Below are positions 24,462 through 32,554 of a DNA stretch of 33,204 nucleotides, one piece after another. The stretch is taken from NCBI GenBank assembly GCA_026988815.1, contig JALSKP010000808.1, forward strand, positions 1 to 33,204. The letters are read 5' to 3'. The notes under the pieces were generated by a model that had not been told where the DNA came from, did no database searches, and worked only from the letters and a program-made list of their open reading frames with translations. Numbering within the stretch: the first letter of the stretch is position 1; every line of letters starts with the position of its first letter. Made by a program: the position numbers and the translations under genes. The stretch is from Myxococcales bacterium (GTDB lineage: Bacteria > Myxococcota_A > Bradymonadia > Bradymonadales > Bradymonadaceae).

Positions 24462-26312
24462 ATGCGAATTGCACTCGTCGGAAGTCCAAATTCTGGTAAA
24501 ACCACCCTCTTCAATGCGCTCACGGGCCTGCGCCAAAAGGTCGCCAACTATCCGGGGGTGACGGTCGACCATGCTGAAGGAAAGCTTCAAGTTGACGAAA
24601 GTTCAATCGAACTTATTGATATTCCGGGCCTTTATTCGCTGAAAAGTTTGAGTCCAGATGAGGACGTGGCACGGTCAATTTTTTTCGGTGAAGCCGAGGG
24701 CATCCAAAGGCCCGACGCTATTCTTATCGTTGCGGACGCGACGACCCTTGAGCGTTCGCTGCAATTGGTAGGCGAGATTCTAGCCGAAGGTAGGCCTGCC
24801 ATTTTGGCGGTCACGATGATCGATGAGATGAAGGCGAGAAAAGGCGTTGTCAATATTGGTGAACTTCGTCGCGCGTTAGGGATCCAGGTGATCGGAATTG
24901 TAGGCAATAAAGGGATTGGCATTGATGATCTCAAACATGCCTTGGCCAATCCTAAACCTTGGATCCATAAAGTTGCAAAGATTCCTGAAACGACCAAAGG
25001 ACGTTTTGAGTGGGCTGATAGGATTTATAAAAAAGCCGTCGTTTCGCCTGAAAACAAGAACACGCTTACCGACAAAATCGACAAATTCGTTCTTCATCCC
25101 GTTTTAGGAATCTTCATTTTTGCGATGATTATGTTCACCTTTTTCCAGGTGATTTTTGTTGTGGCGGCCCCTATTCAAGAATTTTTCGAATGGATGGTTT
25201 TGCGCTTTGGCGTGTTTGTCAAAACGATATTGCCGGCCGGTTTGTTTTCGAAATTGATTGTCGAGGGACTCATAGCAGGCGTTGGCGGCGTTGTCGTTTT
25301 CATTCCCCAGATTGCTTTATTGATGGCCATGGTGGCGATTATGGAAGCGACCGGCTATATGGCGCGAGCCGCTTTTTTGATCGATCGCGTCATGGGATGG
25401 GCTGGCTTAGAAGGGCGAAGTTTTATTTCTTTATTGTCCTCCTTTGCGTGTGCGATTCCAGGCATCATGGCAGCCCGAGCGATTCCAGATCCGAAGAGCA
25501 GATTGGCGACCATCATGGTCGCGCCCTTTATGACCTGTTCGGCGCGCCTACCGGTTTACGGTCTCCTCATCGGAGCATTCATTCCTTCTACCTACGTGTT
25601 TGGATTCTTGAGTTTACAAGCCTTGGTTTTATTTGCTCTGTATTTATTGGGCGCGATCGCCGCTCTTGTCGCCGGACTTATTTTCAAAAGAGGCCTTTTA
25701 CGTGGCGCGACTTTTCCTTTTTATATGGAATTGCCGCCCTACCGTCGGCCCTCAGCGAAAAACCTTTACCACCGTGTGGGCAAGGGCGTTTGGGCGTTTA
25801 CGCGAAAAGCGGGCACTGTTATTTTGGTCGCTTCGGTTCTGCTTTGGGGTCTCTTAAATTTTCCGCAGGTCGAAAAGGATTCTGGGTTAAATCAAGTTGA
25901 GCAGAGTTATGCTGCCGACATAGGTCAAGCAATAGAGCCTGTTCTTAAGCCTATCGGTTTTGATTGGAAGATCGGAATTGGCCTGATCGCAAGTTTGGCC
26001 GCTCGAGAAGTGATCGTTTCGACGATGGCACAAATTTACCGTTTCGAAGGGAAGGAAGATGATATCGTTGGTTTGGGTAAACGCCTCCAACAGGCGAAAC
26101 GAAAAGACGGAAGTCCGGCTTACCCTCTACCCACTGTGTTTTCACTCTTGGTCTTTTTCGTTTTTGCTCTGCAATGCGTTTCGACCTTGGCGATTATTCG
26201 TCGTGAAACGGCCTCGTGGAAGTGGCCCGCGATCGCATTTTCCTACATGCTTTTTGTGGCCTATGTTGCCTCATTTATCACCTACCGCGTGTCATCGTGG
26301 TGGATATCTTGA
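24462..26312 (+). CDS. feoB: Ferrous iron transporter FeoB
   Basis: FeoB moves Fe(II) across the inner membrane, with an N-terminal GTPase. I start at ATG 24462 (MRIALVGSPNSGKTTLFNAL); the open frame begins inside feoA but only this start matches the family. The protein has 616 residues, shorter than the E. coli one. G1 is GSPNSGKT (7-14), then NYPGVTVDH (G2) and DIPG (G3, from Asp53). The G4 position reads TMID (118-121) where the family has N-x-x-D. The membrane part has the Cys of CAIPGIMAARAI and AAREVIVSTMAQIY. No feoC is seen. It is convergent with the methyltransferase gene. Confidence 0.93.
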   Translation: MRIALVGSPNSGKTTLFNALTGLRQKVANYPGVTVDHAEGKLQVDESSIELIDIPGLYSLKSLSPDEDVARSIFFGEAEGIQRPDAILIVADATTLERSLQLVGEILAEGRPAILAVTMIDEMKARKGVVNIGELRRALGIQVIGIVGNKGIGIDDLKHALANPKPWIHKVAKIPETTKGRFEWADRIYKKAVVSPENKNTLTDKIDKFVLHPVLGIFIFAMIMFTFFQVIFVVAAPIQEFFEWMVLRFGVFVKTILPAGLFSKLIVEGLIAGVGGVVVFIPQIALLMAMVAIMEATGYMARAAFLIDRVMGWAGLEGRSFISLLSSFACAIPGIMAARAIPDPKSRLATIMVAPFMTCSARLPVYGLLIGAFIPSTYVFGFLSLQALVLFALYLLGAIAALVAGLIFKRGLLRGATFPFYMELPPYRRPSAKNLYHRVGKGVWAFTRKAGTVILVASVLLWGLLNFPQVEKDSGLNQVEQSYAADIGQAIEPVLKPIGFDWKIGIGLIASLAAREVIVSTMAQIYRFEGKEDDIVGLGKRLQQAKRKDGSPAYPLPTVFSLLVFFVFALQCVSTLAIIRRETASWKWPAIAFSYMLFVAYVASFITYRVSSWWIS

Positions 26313-26334
26313 AAATGACTTTGGGATAGAAGGA

Positions 26335-27864
26335 TTAGGATGAAAATTGATTTTTCATCAGTACTTTTCTTGGCAATTGGCACGCAGAGATAATGTAGGC
26401 AGGAAGTGGGGATTCTTCCTCCCCGCTTTTGATACAATGCAGCATCGGGCGATCATAGGTCATCGATTTGGAATTTACTTTTCCCAAAATCGGATGTTTC
26501 CATCTCTGGAAAGCTTCTATGATTTCTTTGTCGGATACGCCTTTGCTTCGTATAGCGATCACCGAATCCTTTCCAACACGACGAAGGATTTTAACGTCAA
26601 TTTCTTTTCCACCTGGCGGTCGACCTTTAGGAACAGCGCCTTTTGCCTTCCCAATCCAGAATGATTCGGCATTTTTTTTAAAACGAACAGGGCCAGAAAT
26701 TCCAGCTGAAAGTGCGCGAGAGGGTGGCCAAAATGCGAAAACTTGGTCATATTTCGGAGCTTCTGCTCTTTCGAAAAACGCAATAATTTCGACGTGAGAT
26801 GTTCGCGGCATCATTTCAAAACCATCGGCTGAAACGAATGTATATCCAAGGGGCGCCAACCTTTCTGCATCGCGATATAAGGTTTCTGGATTGCAGGAGA
26901 TGTAGATCAAATGTTTAAAATTTGAATTGGATAAAAAAGGAATCATTCTTCCAGAAAGCCCCGCCCGTGTCGGGTTAAGGATAGCCAAACAGTTCGAAGG
27001 TGGGGAGAGAAGTTCTTCGTTTCGGTCCCGACTCAGATAGAAATGTGTTTTGGCAACTTTGGAGAACTCGCTGGCATTCTCCTTTGCGTTTTCAATAGCT
27101 GAGGGCGAAGAATCAAACCCGATAATCTCCTTTTCCTCGGACTTATCTTGCTCGACCAAACTCAAACTATGGATCCCAATTCCACAATAGAAATCGTAGA
27201 TACTGTCGAAAGGATGGTCCTTCAAATAATGAGCGATATACCCATGCATGATCTCAAGGACGTCCGGATTAACTTGGAAAAAAGATTGGGGAGCGGCGCG
27301 AAAGGTTTGTTTTCCAACCTTCCACGTTAAGCTTTCTTTTCCGCTCAGACGGTGTTGGGTCCCCGACATGATAGCGCTGGGACTCTTGGGATTGAAGTTT
27401 AGCCAAAGATTATCAATTTTAGTAAACTCGGATAGCAAAATTGTCGCTTCTTCGGGCGTCGTGTGATGGGTACAAAAGGTGACAAAGACCTCTTGTCCAT
27501 CAAAGCGCATATCGATAAAGTTGAAAACATCGCACGCTTTTGGCTGGCGTTTTAGAAATGCACGAATATGATTCGAGGCTTCCTCGATCGGGTCAACATG
27601 CATCAAACATGCTCTGATATCGACGAATTTTTTTGTTCCCTTCTTGTAGAACCCCAAGGGTTGTTTTGGCGTACCGACGACCCACCTACAACGATTTCGT
27701 ATCGCCTCTCGTTTCGGTGAAGGATAGATCGTGGAGGGAAGGGGAGCCTCGTAATTTCTTAAGGTTTTTCCGATAGCTTCTAGTCTATTTGCTTTCCAGT
27801 TGGAAAAGGAGCTTTCGAAATGTGGACAGCCGGGACATTCGGGAAGGTGTTGGCAAGATTTCAA
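26335..27864 (-). CDS. RlmD/TrmA-like 5-methyluridine RNA methyltransferase with extra pseudouridine-synthase-like tail
   Basis: The protein has 509 residues. The front has Cys4-x5-Cys10-x2-Cys13 and Cys86, the 4Fe-4S ligands of RlmD-type enzymes, but no TRAM domain. The methyltransferase part shows FFQVN (196-200), the SAM site FYCGIGIHSLSL (225-236) and the catalytic Cys324 in YISCNPETLYRD; the usual DPPR motif reads NPTR (297-300). The core ends near residue 365. Residues about 395-490 resemble the second half of RluA-type pseudouridine synthases (SFWIGKAKGAVPKG, then VKILRRVGKDSVIAIRSKG, then HPILGK and RPMLHC), without the catalytic Asp motif. It ends the clpX group: its start follows the CoA-binding gene by about 19 bases. 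Confidence 0.85.
   Translation of the reverse strand: MKSCQHLPECPGCPHFESSFSNWKANRLEAIGKTLRNYEAPLPSTIYPSPKREAIRNRCRWVVGTPKQPLGFYKKGTKKFVDIRACLMHVDPIEEASNHIRAFLKRQPKACDVFNFIDMRFDGQEVFVTFCTHHTTPEEATILLSEFTKIDNLWLNFNPKSPSAIMSGTQHRLSGKESLTWKVGKQTFRAAPQSFFQVNPDVLEIMHGYIAHYLKDHPFDSIYDFYCGIGIHSLSLVEQDKSEEKEIIGFDSSPSAIENAKENASEFSKVAKTHFYLSRDRNEELLSPPSNCLAILNPTRAGLSGRMIPFLSNSNFKHLIYISCNPETLYRDAERLAPLGYTFVSADGFEMMPRTSHVEIIAFFERAEAPKYDQVFAFWPPSRALSAGISGPVRFKKNAESFWIGKAKGAVPKGRPPGGKEIDVKILRRVGKDSVIAIRSKGVSDKEIIEAFQRWKHPILGKVNSKSMTYDRPMLHCIKSGEEESPLPAYIISACQLPRKVLMKNQFSS
26339..26359. terminator. Possible hairpin terminator between feoB and the methyltransferase gene
   Basis: GATGAAAA (26339-26346) pairs perfectly with TTTTCATC (26352-26359) over a five-base loop. 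It falls in the last codons of the methyltransferase gene and 27 bases after the feoB stop. There is no long T run outside the stem, so its strength is doubtful. Confidence 0.3.
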
Positions 27865-27883
27865 TGTCGGCCTCAGATAAGTA

Positions 27884-28282
27884 CTAAATGCGTTTACGAT
27901 ATTCGACTTTAATACAGCGATTACTTACAACGTCAATACCCTGTTCGATAAGCGCGTTGGTAAACGCCTCGTTTTCGATTCCTAATTGTAACCAGACAAG
28001 TTCTGGACCGTACGCGAGTACCTCGTCGAGATGGCCCATAAGCGCATCGCCACGCCGAAACATAACGAGGGTTTTGCGCGAAGGTGCGTCTTCCAAAGAG
28101 ACATATTGCGTAAAACCAACATCGGGTTGGCGAGGATGAATGCCGATGATATCGAATCCGTACTCTTTCATGACCTCAGCGACTTCAGAAGAAACGCCTT
28201 CCTTTAGTCCAAAAATAGTAAACTCGCCTAAGTGTTGAAGTAGTAAACTAATTTCGCTTGGGGTCTCATTTAATTTCGCCAT
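27884..28282 (-). CDS. CoA-binding domain protein (YccU type)
   Basis: The protein has 132 residues and is a single Rossmann-like CoA-binding domain as in YccU. The family end is clear: VWLQLGIENEAFTNALIEQG and VVSNRCIKVEYRK, matching the pattern W-x-Q-x-G-x-x-x-E-x-A and C-I-K-V-E. The region GFDIIGIHPRQ fits the nucleotide-binding part. No catalytic activity is known for the family. It lies between the PEGA lipoprotein gene (68-base gap) and the methyltransferase gene on the minus strand. Confidence 0.87.
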   Translation of the reverse strand: MAKLNETPSEISLLLQHLGEFTIFGLKEGVSSEVAEVMKEYGFDIIGIHPRQPDVGFTQYVSLEDAPSRKTLVMFRRGDALMGHLDEVLAYGPELVWLQLGIENEAFTNALIEQGIDVVSNRCIKVEYRKRI

Positions 28283-28315
28283 GTTAATCTCCTATTATGG
28301 ATATGTTCTTGTCCG

Positions 28316-28336
28316 CAATATCTTCTGTCGATATTG
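28316..28336. promoter_or_regulatory. Perfect inverted repeat upstream of the CoA-binding gene
   Basis: CAATATC (28316-28322) and GATATTG (28330-28336) are perfect inverted arms with a seven-base centre. The site lies about 34 bases upstream of the CoA-binding start in the 68-base gap. It may be an operator or a small hairpin; no regulator is identified. Confidence 0.35.
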
Positions 28337-28350
28337 GATAAAGATCGGTT

Positions 28351-28752
28351 CTACTCATGAAAAGAAAGGGGTTCATCGAGTTGTATGTCTGTGCTCGCTT
28401 TTTCTTCTGGCGCGAGTTCAACGAGATATTGCGGCAGATAGGAAGAACGAAAGAAAAGAGGAAGTAAGATGCCCGCCGTACACACACAGGCGATCGTTCC
28501 GCCAGCATTAAATCCTGTATTTTCGATTTCAATAGTGCGCGTTTGGAAACCAGGAAGAGAGGCCTTGATGGAATGGCGAGTCCAGATCCAAACGGGTTCA
28601 GTGAGCGCGATAGGGCTTGTTCCCAGCGATAGTTCATCGTCCATAATGAGTTCAGCACCACCAGGTCTTGTATAGATTTTAGTCGTTGTCGGCGAGCAGG
28701 AAACCGTAAGTAAGCTTACTACTATCCAGAATGTTCGTTTGAGATGGATCAT
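28351..28752 (-). CDS. PEGA-domain lipoprotein
   Basis: The protein has 133 residues. A signal MIHLKRTFWIVVSLLTVSC (lipobox VSC) is followed by a PEGA-like domain: TKIYTRPGGAELIMDDELSLGTSPIAL has the P-x-G-A, Asp and G-T-x-P pattern, then KASLPGFQTRTIEI. A hydrophobic patch follows (GTIACVCTAGILLPLFF) which may pack on the membrane. It starts 3 bases after the clpX stop, so the two are one operon. Role unknown; PEGA domains are common in envelope proteins of Myxococcota and Bdellovibrionota. Confidence 0.78.
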   Translation of the reverse strand: MIHLKRTFWIVVSLLTVSCSPTTTKIYTRPGGAELIMDDELSLGTSPIALTEPVWIWTRHSIKASLPGFQTRTIEIENTGFNAGGTIACVCTAGILLPLFFRSSYLPQYLVELAPEEKASTDIQLDEPLSFHE

Positions 28753-28755
28753 GGT

Positions 28756-30018
28756 TTAGGCGGTGGTTTTTTCGAAAACAAGGAGAGGTTTTTCTCTTTT
28801 CAAAACCACTTCCTCCGTGATGACACATTCTACGACGTCGTTGAGGCTAGGGATTTCATACATGATATCGAGCATCACCTCTTCGATAATCGCACGAAGA
28901 CCTCTTGCTCCCGTATTTCTAACAATGGCCTCACGAACGATGGCTGCTAATGCGTCCTGATTAAAGCGAAGCTTTACGTTCTCTAATTCAAAGAGTTTTT
29001 GATATTGTTTGACCAGGCTGTTTTTCGGTTTCCAAAGAATGTCGACAAGCATGTCTTCTGAAAGCGCGTCGAAGGTTACAATGACGGGAAAGCGGCCTAC
29101 GAATTCCGGAATTAAACCATATTTCGTGAGATCTGCGGGTTTAACATGTTTGAGTAGCGCGTCGGTGGTTTCCATCTTAGGGACCACATCTGCGCCAAAA
29201 CCCATACGAGAATCGCCCATGCGTGAGGCGATGATATCGGTCAAACCTTGGAAGGAGCCACAGGCCATGAACAAGATATTGGACGTATTTACCTGGATGA
29301 ATTCTTGTTGGGGACGATTGCGCGAACCTTCAGGCGTGATCATGACGTTGGTGGACTCGACCATCTTGAGCAACGCTTGTTGCACCCCTTCGCCGCCGAC
29401 ATCTCGGGTTGATGTAGAGCTTCCGCCTTTTCCACCGAGCTTATCGATTTCATCGATGCAGATGATACCTTTGCTTGCGCGTTCGACATCGCGATCTGCG
29501 GCCATCCAAAGGTTTTTAACAATGTTTTCAACATCCTCCCCCACATATCCCGCCTCTGTTAGGCTGGTTGCATCTGCGATGGTGAAGGGCAAATCGAGTT
29601 TTTTAGCCAAGGTTTGGGCCATCAATGTTTTGCCCGACCCGGTGGGTCCGATGAGGAGAATGTTTCCCTTAGTTAATTCAACGGCCGAGTCTTCGTGCTC
29701 TTCTTCGCCTTCTTCGATTTCCTCCGCTTTGATGCGCTTGTAATGGTTGTAAACGGCAACCGCCAGCGCGCGTTTTGCGGGATCTTGCCCAATGATATGT
29801 TCGTCCAAAAAGGCTTTGATAATCTTGGGTCGCATTTCTTCGACTGGGCGTGCTTTTTCGGGCTCTCGAGATTTGTCCTCTTCAATGATTTCACGACACA
29901 GAGAAACACATTCATCACAGATATGAACGGTGGGACCAGCAATCAATTTGCGCACATCACGGGCTTCTTTTCCACAAAATGAACATCTTACTTTACTGCT
30001 TGAATCGAGCGTTTTCAT
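28756..30018 (-). CDS. clpX: ATP-dependent Clp protease ATPase subunit ClpX
   Basis: ClpX unfolds proteins and feeds them to ClpP. The 420-residue length is normal. The zinc-binding domain has Cys12, Cys15, Cys34 and Cys37. Walker A is GPTGSGKT (124-131), Walker B is IICIDEIDK, the pore loop is AGYVGED, and the ClpP-docking IGF loop reads MGFGA. An AGAGGT ribosome site lies just before ATG 30018. No clpP or tig lies upstream in the window, unlike the usual tig-clpP-clpX order. A small stem (CTTGTC 30033-30038 with GACAAG 30045-30050) lies in the leader. Confidence 0.96.
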   Translation of the reverse strand: MKTLDSSSKVRCSFCGKEARDVRKLIAGPTVHICDECVSLCREIIEEDKSREPEKARPVEEMRPKIIKAFLDEHIIGQDPAKRALAVAVYNHYKRIKAEEIEEGEEEHEDSAVELTKGNILLIGPTGSGKTLMAQTLAKKLDLPFTIADATSLTEAGYVGEDVENIVKNLWMAADRDVERASKGIICIDEIDKLGGKGGSSTSTRDVGGEGVQQALLKMVESTNVMITPEGSRNRPQQEFIQVNTSNILFMACGSFQGLTDIIASRMGDSRMGFGADVVPKMETTDALLKHVKPADLTKYGLIPEFVGRFPVIVTFDALSEDMLVDILWKPKNSLVKQYQKLFELENVKLRFNQDALAAIVREAIVRNTGARGLRAIIEEVMLDIMYEIPSLNDVVECVITEEVVLKREKPLLVFEKTTA

Positions 30019-30368
30019 GATTACCTCTGGTTCTTGTCGCGGGGGACAAGTCTGCTCTTAAAGTAAACATTACTTGGCGAATATCAATGTATCTTATTAC
30101 TTTTCTCTGTAGAAATATGACGACCTTGGTCGCCAAAACTTCACCGATCCCAAACAGGACCTGGAGACGCGTAACGCCAACAATGATGACAACGATACAA
30201 CGCCAGTAACGTGTCAAAACAAAGTCTCTACATTTGACATCTAACTGATTTCTACCGAAATCACGGTGAGATGTTGGAAAAATTAATACATAACAGCCGA
30301 CACGAGTTTGACTGAATCCCCCCAAAAATGATCACACCTGAGCGCAATCTTTAGGCGCGATTTCTCAA
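30019..30368. other. Leader/intergenic region between clpX and the DUF1552 remnant
   Basis: No gene is seen in these 350 bases. Next to clpX there is a short hairpin (30033-30050, loop GCGGGG) that would form in the clpX leader RNA. CGACC-TT-GGTCG at 30121-30132 is a small dyad. Toward the right end the sequence that would encode the N-terminal signal of the DUF1552 gene is interrupted by stops. The clpX promoter must be here but I cannot place it firmly. Confidence 0.5.
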
Positions 30369-31125
30369 TTGGAAAGTGTATTCATCCCTCAACTCTCCAC
30401 TGAAGCCAACGCGGCATCTACCGGATTAAAGAGATTGCTCTTACTCACGACTGGCAACGGTACGATCATAGATAATTGGCGGAGCAATGGCGCAGGGATT
30501 CCCTTGACGCACAACGCACCCATTCCCGAACTCAAGGGCCCCATCCTTTCCCCGCTAAACGCTTATCGCGATAACTTACTCCTTTTACATGGCATCGATC
30601 TCACCTCTGTTGCCGATCTCATCAAGCCTCCAGGAGGAAAATACCAAGGCGATTTACCGATCAGCAACGGCCATTCAGGTCATGCTGTGGTTTGGACTGG
30701 GCGCCCCGGCGAGCTATGGCACCAATACAGCGTGGTGGGGTTCCTACGATACCCAAGCGTCACCCTTGTTGTACGAACATGTACCAAGCGTTCTTTTCGA
30801 CCGAATATTGAACGGATTAGAACCGACCACAAATCCAGATCCCCAACGTAGGAAGCGCCAAAGAAGCGCCGTAGATCTGCTCCGAGGCGAAATCATAAGA
30901 ATTCGAAACCATTTGCCTTCTGATGATATAATCTTGCTCGATCAACACGTCGATGCATTGAATCAACTTGAAACAAGTTTTATCGATCAGACGTTGATGT
31001 GCCAAGTGGTGGCGAGCGGCGTTAGTGACCTTGTTCGTCCCGCCCACGTATCCAAGGCCCGCGGCTGCTCGAAACGCACCGAACCCAACCAAACTTGGGC
31101 CAATCACAAAACTGAGGTCAGCTGA
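30369..31125 (+). pseudogene. Broken DUF1552 (PF07586-type) secreted protein gene
   Basis: The first frame (from TTG 30369) reads LESVFIPQL, then GLKRLLLLTTGNGTI, then NAYRDNLLLLHGID and NGHSGHAVVWTG, which is the start of DUF1552 proteins (KR-L-x-x-x-x-x-x-G-T, then L-L-x-x-G-x-D, then H). Another frame, one base over from about 30680, continues with HVPSVLFDRILNGL, RQRSAVDLLRGEIIRIRNHL and LLDQHVDALNQLETSF, the family's 'PRxVFDRLF ... R-S-V-L-D ... LD-x-H-L-x-x-L-R-x-L-E' part. About a hundred residues between are missing, the N-terminal signal is cut by stops and the C-terminal third is gone. So the gene is decayed by frameshift and deletions. DUF1552 is typical of Planctomycetes and Myxococcota-type bacteria. 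Confidence 0.75.
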
Positions 31126-31169
31126 TTTTAACGCGAAGCAAACGTGGTTGGTTGATGGCCTAACAAAAC

Positions 31170-31688
31170 TTAGCTTCCTTTTTCTGTCGGACATATTCGC
31201 GTTTTCAAAGTGGACATCTGATCGATAAAATGGGTCGGAGCGTGTTCAATTTTTTGGGTACTCCAATAGAATAATTTCGATCCGGATTTTTTAGCGGTGG
31301 TTTCAAACCGTGCGATGAGGTCTCGATTTTCCGGACTGAAATCGCTCGATTGGGTTTCGACGAGAACAATATCAAAGGATCGTTTTCGCATGAGTCCATG
31401 CAATTCATGAGCTTCTTGCCACTCTAGATTCGTATAGCGATTTACTTTCATGGACACCCTTAGTTGAGGACAAACATTCTTCACTTTCTTGTTAAGTTGT
31501 TGATTCTTGGTCCCCTCCGATCCGACGATGAGTATGGTTTTGGCGTCCTTCGACGAGAGCTCGCGCGAAGAAGGAAAGGCGACAAGTTTACCTTTTAGAT
31601 AACCGATTTCTAACCAAGAGCGATTGAAAAAAGCCACTGAGCCCAGGAGGAAAATTACACCTACTATATAGGGCGCTTTCCTAAACAT
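31170..31688 (-). CDS. Membrane-anchored protein of unknown function
   Basis: I chose ATG 31688, with GGAAGTGGAG just before it, over GTG 31700. The 172-residue protein has one N-terminal membrane segment (APYIVGVIFLLGSVAFF, residues about 5-21) and a soluble domain of alternating strands and helices: TILIVGSEG, DIVLVETQSS, SKLFYWSTQ. This looks like a Rossmann-like or SGNH-hydrolase-like layout, but no catalytic motif is plain. It overlaps the end of the upstream binding-protein gene by 8 bases, so they are translated together. Confidence 0.65.
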   Translation of the reverse strand: MFRKAPYIVGVIFLLGSVAFFNRSWLEIGYLKGKLVAFPSSRELSSKDAKTILIVGSEGTKNQQLNKKVKNVCPQLRVSMKVNRYTNLEWQEAHELHGLMRKRSFDIVLVETQSSDFSPENRDLIARFETTAKKSGSKLFYWSTQKIEHAPTHFIDQMSTLKTRICPTEKGS

Positions 31689-32484
31689 CTCCACTTCCAC
31701 GAAAAATCGCGTTCTCTAAAGCCGCAATGCCATCGGTCAAACACGCGGGCCCAGGCTGCAATATGATCTCGGGCGCAAGCTCAACAATGTGGTCACTTCG
31801 TAACGCTGAAAAGCTATCTTTAGGAAATCGAGCCAACGCACGTTCCCGGTCAAAGGGCTCGCCGCACCAGCATGCAAGGTATACTTCAGGATCGCGTTCA
31901 ATAATTTCTTCGACGCTCAGAAAACGTTCTTTTGCAAGCTTTCCTTTCGCCCGGTCTTTAAAAATATCCTCGGCGCCAACAATCTCGATGAGTTCACTCA
32001 CCCAAGCAATGCCTGAAATAATGGGGTCCATCCATTCTTCGAAATAGACCCGGGGGCGATAGCTTCTCTCTGAGGCGCGTTCTCGAAATGTATCCAAGTT
32101 TACAATATAACGTTCAACAAGTTGACGCGCTTTTTCACTTGCTCCGACAATAGAGCCCAAGGTCAGGATGACCTCTAGGATCTCATTAATCGAACGTTGA
32201 TTAAAAATGAGGACCTGACAATTTGCTCGAATCAAATCGGCGGCTAGATCTGCTTGAATGTCGGAAAATCCTATCACCAAATCTGGTTTAAGAGCGACAA
32301 TCTTCTTCACGCTTCCGCCAATAAACGCTGATACCACAGGTTTCTCGCGCGCCGCTTTAGGGCGTTTAGTATAAGCACTAATCCCGACGACGCGATCGCC
32401 CTCACCCAGGGCGTAAAGGATTTCTGTGGGCTCTTCCGTTAAACAGACGATACGTTTGGGGCCCGATGGGAAAACGATGTTCAT
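31681..32484 (-). CDS. Cobalamin-type ABC substrate-binding protein (BtuF-like) without signal peptide
   Basis: The protein has 267 residues and two Rossmann-like lobes of the BtuF/FhuD class: RIVCLTEEPTEILYALGEGDRVVGIS, then KPDLVIGFSDIQADLA, then YLACWCGEPFDRERALARFP and ILQPGPACLTDGI. Proteins with 'CWCGxPFD' and 'xILQPGPxL' are labelled cobalamin-binding proteins in many genomes. No signal peptide or lipobox precedes the first lobe, so it should be cytoplasmic unless the start is wrong; no in-frame upstream signal is seen. No permease or ATPase gene is next to it. Divergent from the DUF2461 gene across 70 bases. Confidence 0.82.
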   Translation of the reverse strand: MNIVFPSGPKRIVCLTEEPTEILYALGEGDRVVGISAYTKRPKAAREKPVVSAFIGGSVKKIVALKPDLVIGFSDIQADLAADLIRANCQVLIFNQRSINEILEVILTLGSIVGASEKARQLVERYIVNLDTFRERASERSYRPRVYFEEWMDPIISGIAWVSELIEIVGAEDIFKDRAKGKLAKERFLSVEEIIERDPEVYLACWCGEPFDRERALARFPKDSFSALRSDHIVELAPEIILQPGPACLTDGIAALENAIFRGSGDV

Positions 32485-32554
32485 AATTCTATTTGCATAT
32501 GGGTGAGCGAAGTGCTTTTTTAGAGCCTAATACATTTACACAAGAGTTTCGAAC

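Noticed and set aside
25190-25900. 236-codon plus-strand open frame inside feoB
   Set aside because: It is the +1 or +2 frame of feoB, rich in Arg and Ser, with no start site signal.
29009-29743. 244-codon plus-strand open frame opposite clpX
   Set aside because: It is antisense to conserved clpX codons and shows Ser/Pro/Arg-rich low-complexity text with no family likeness.
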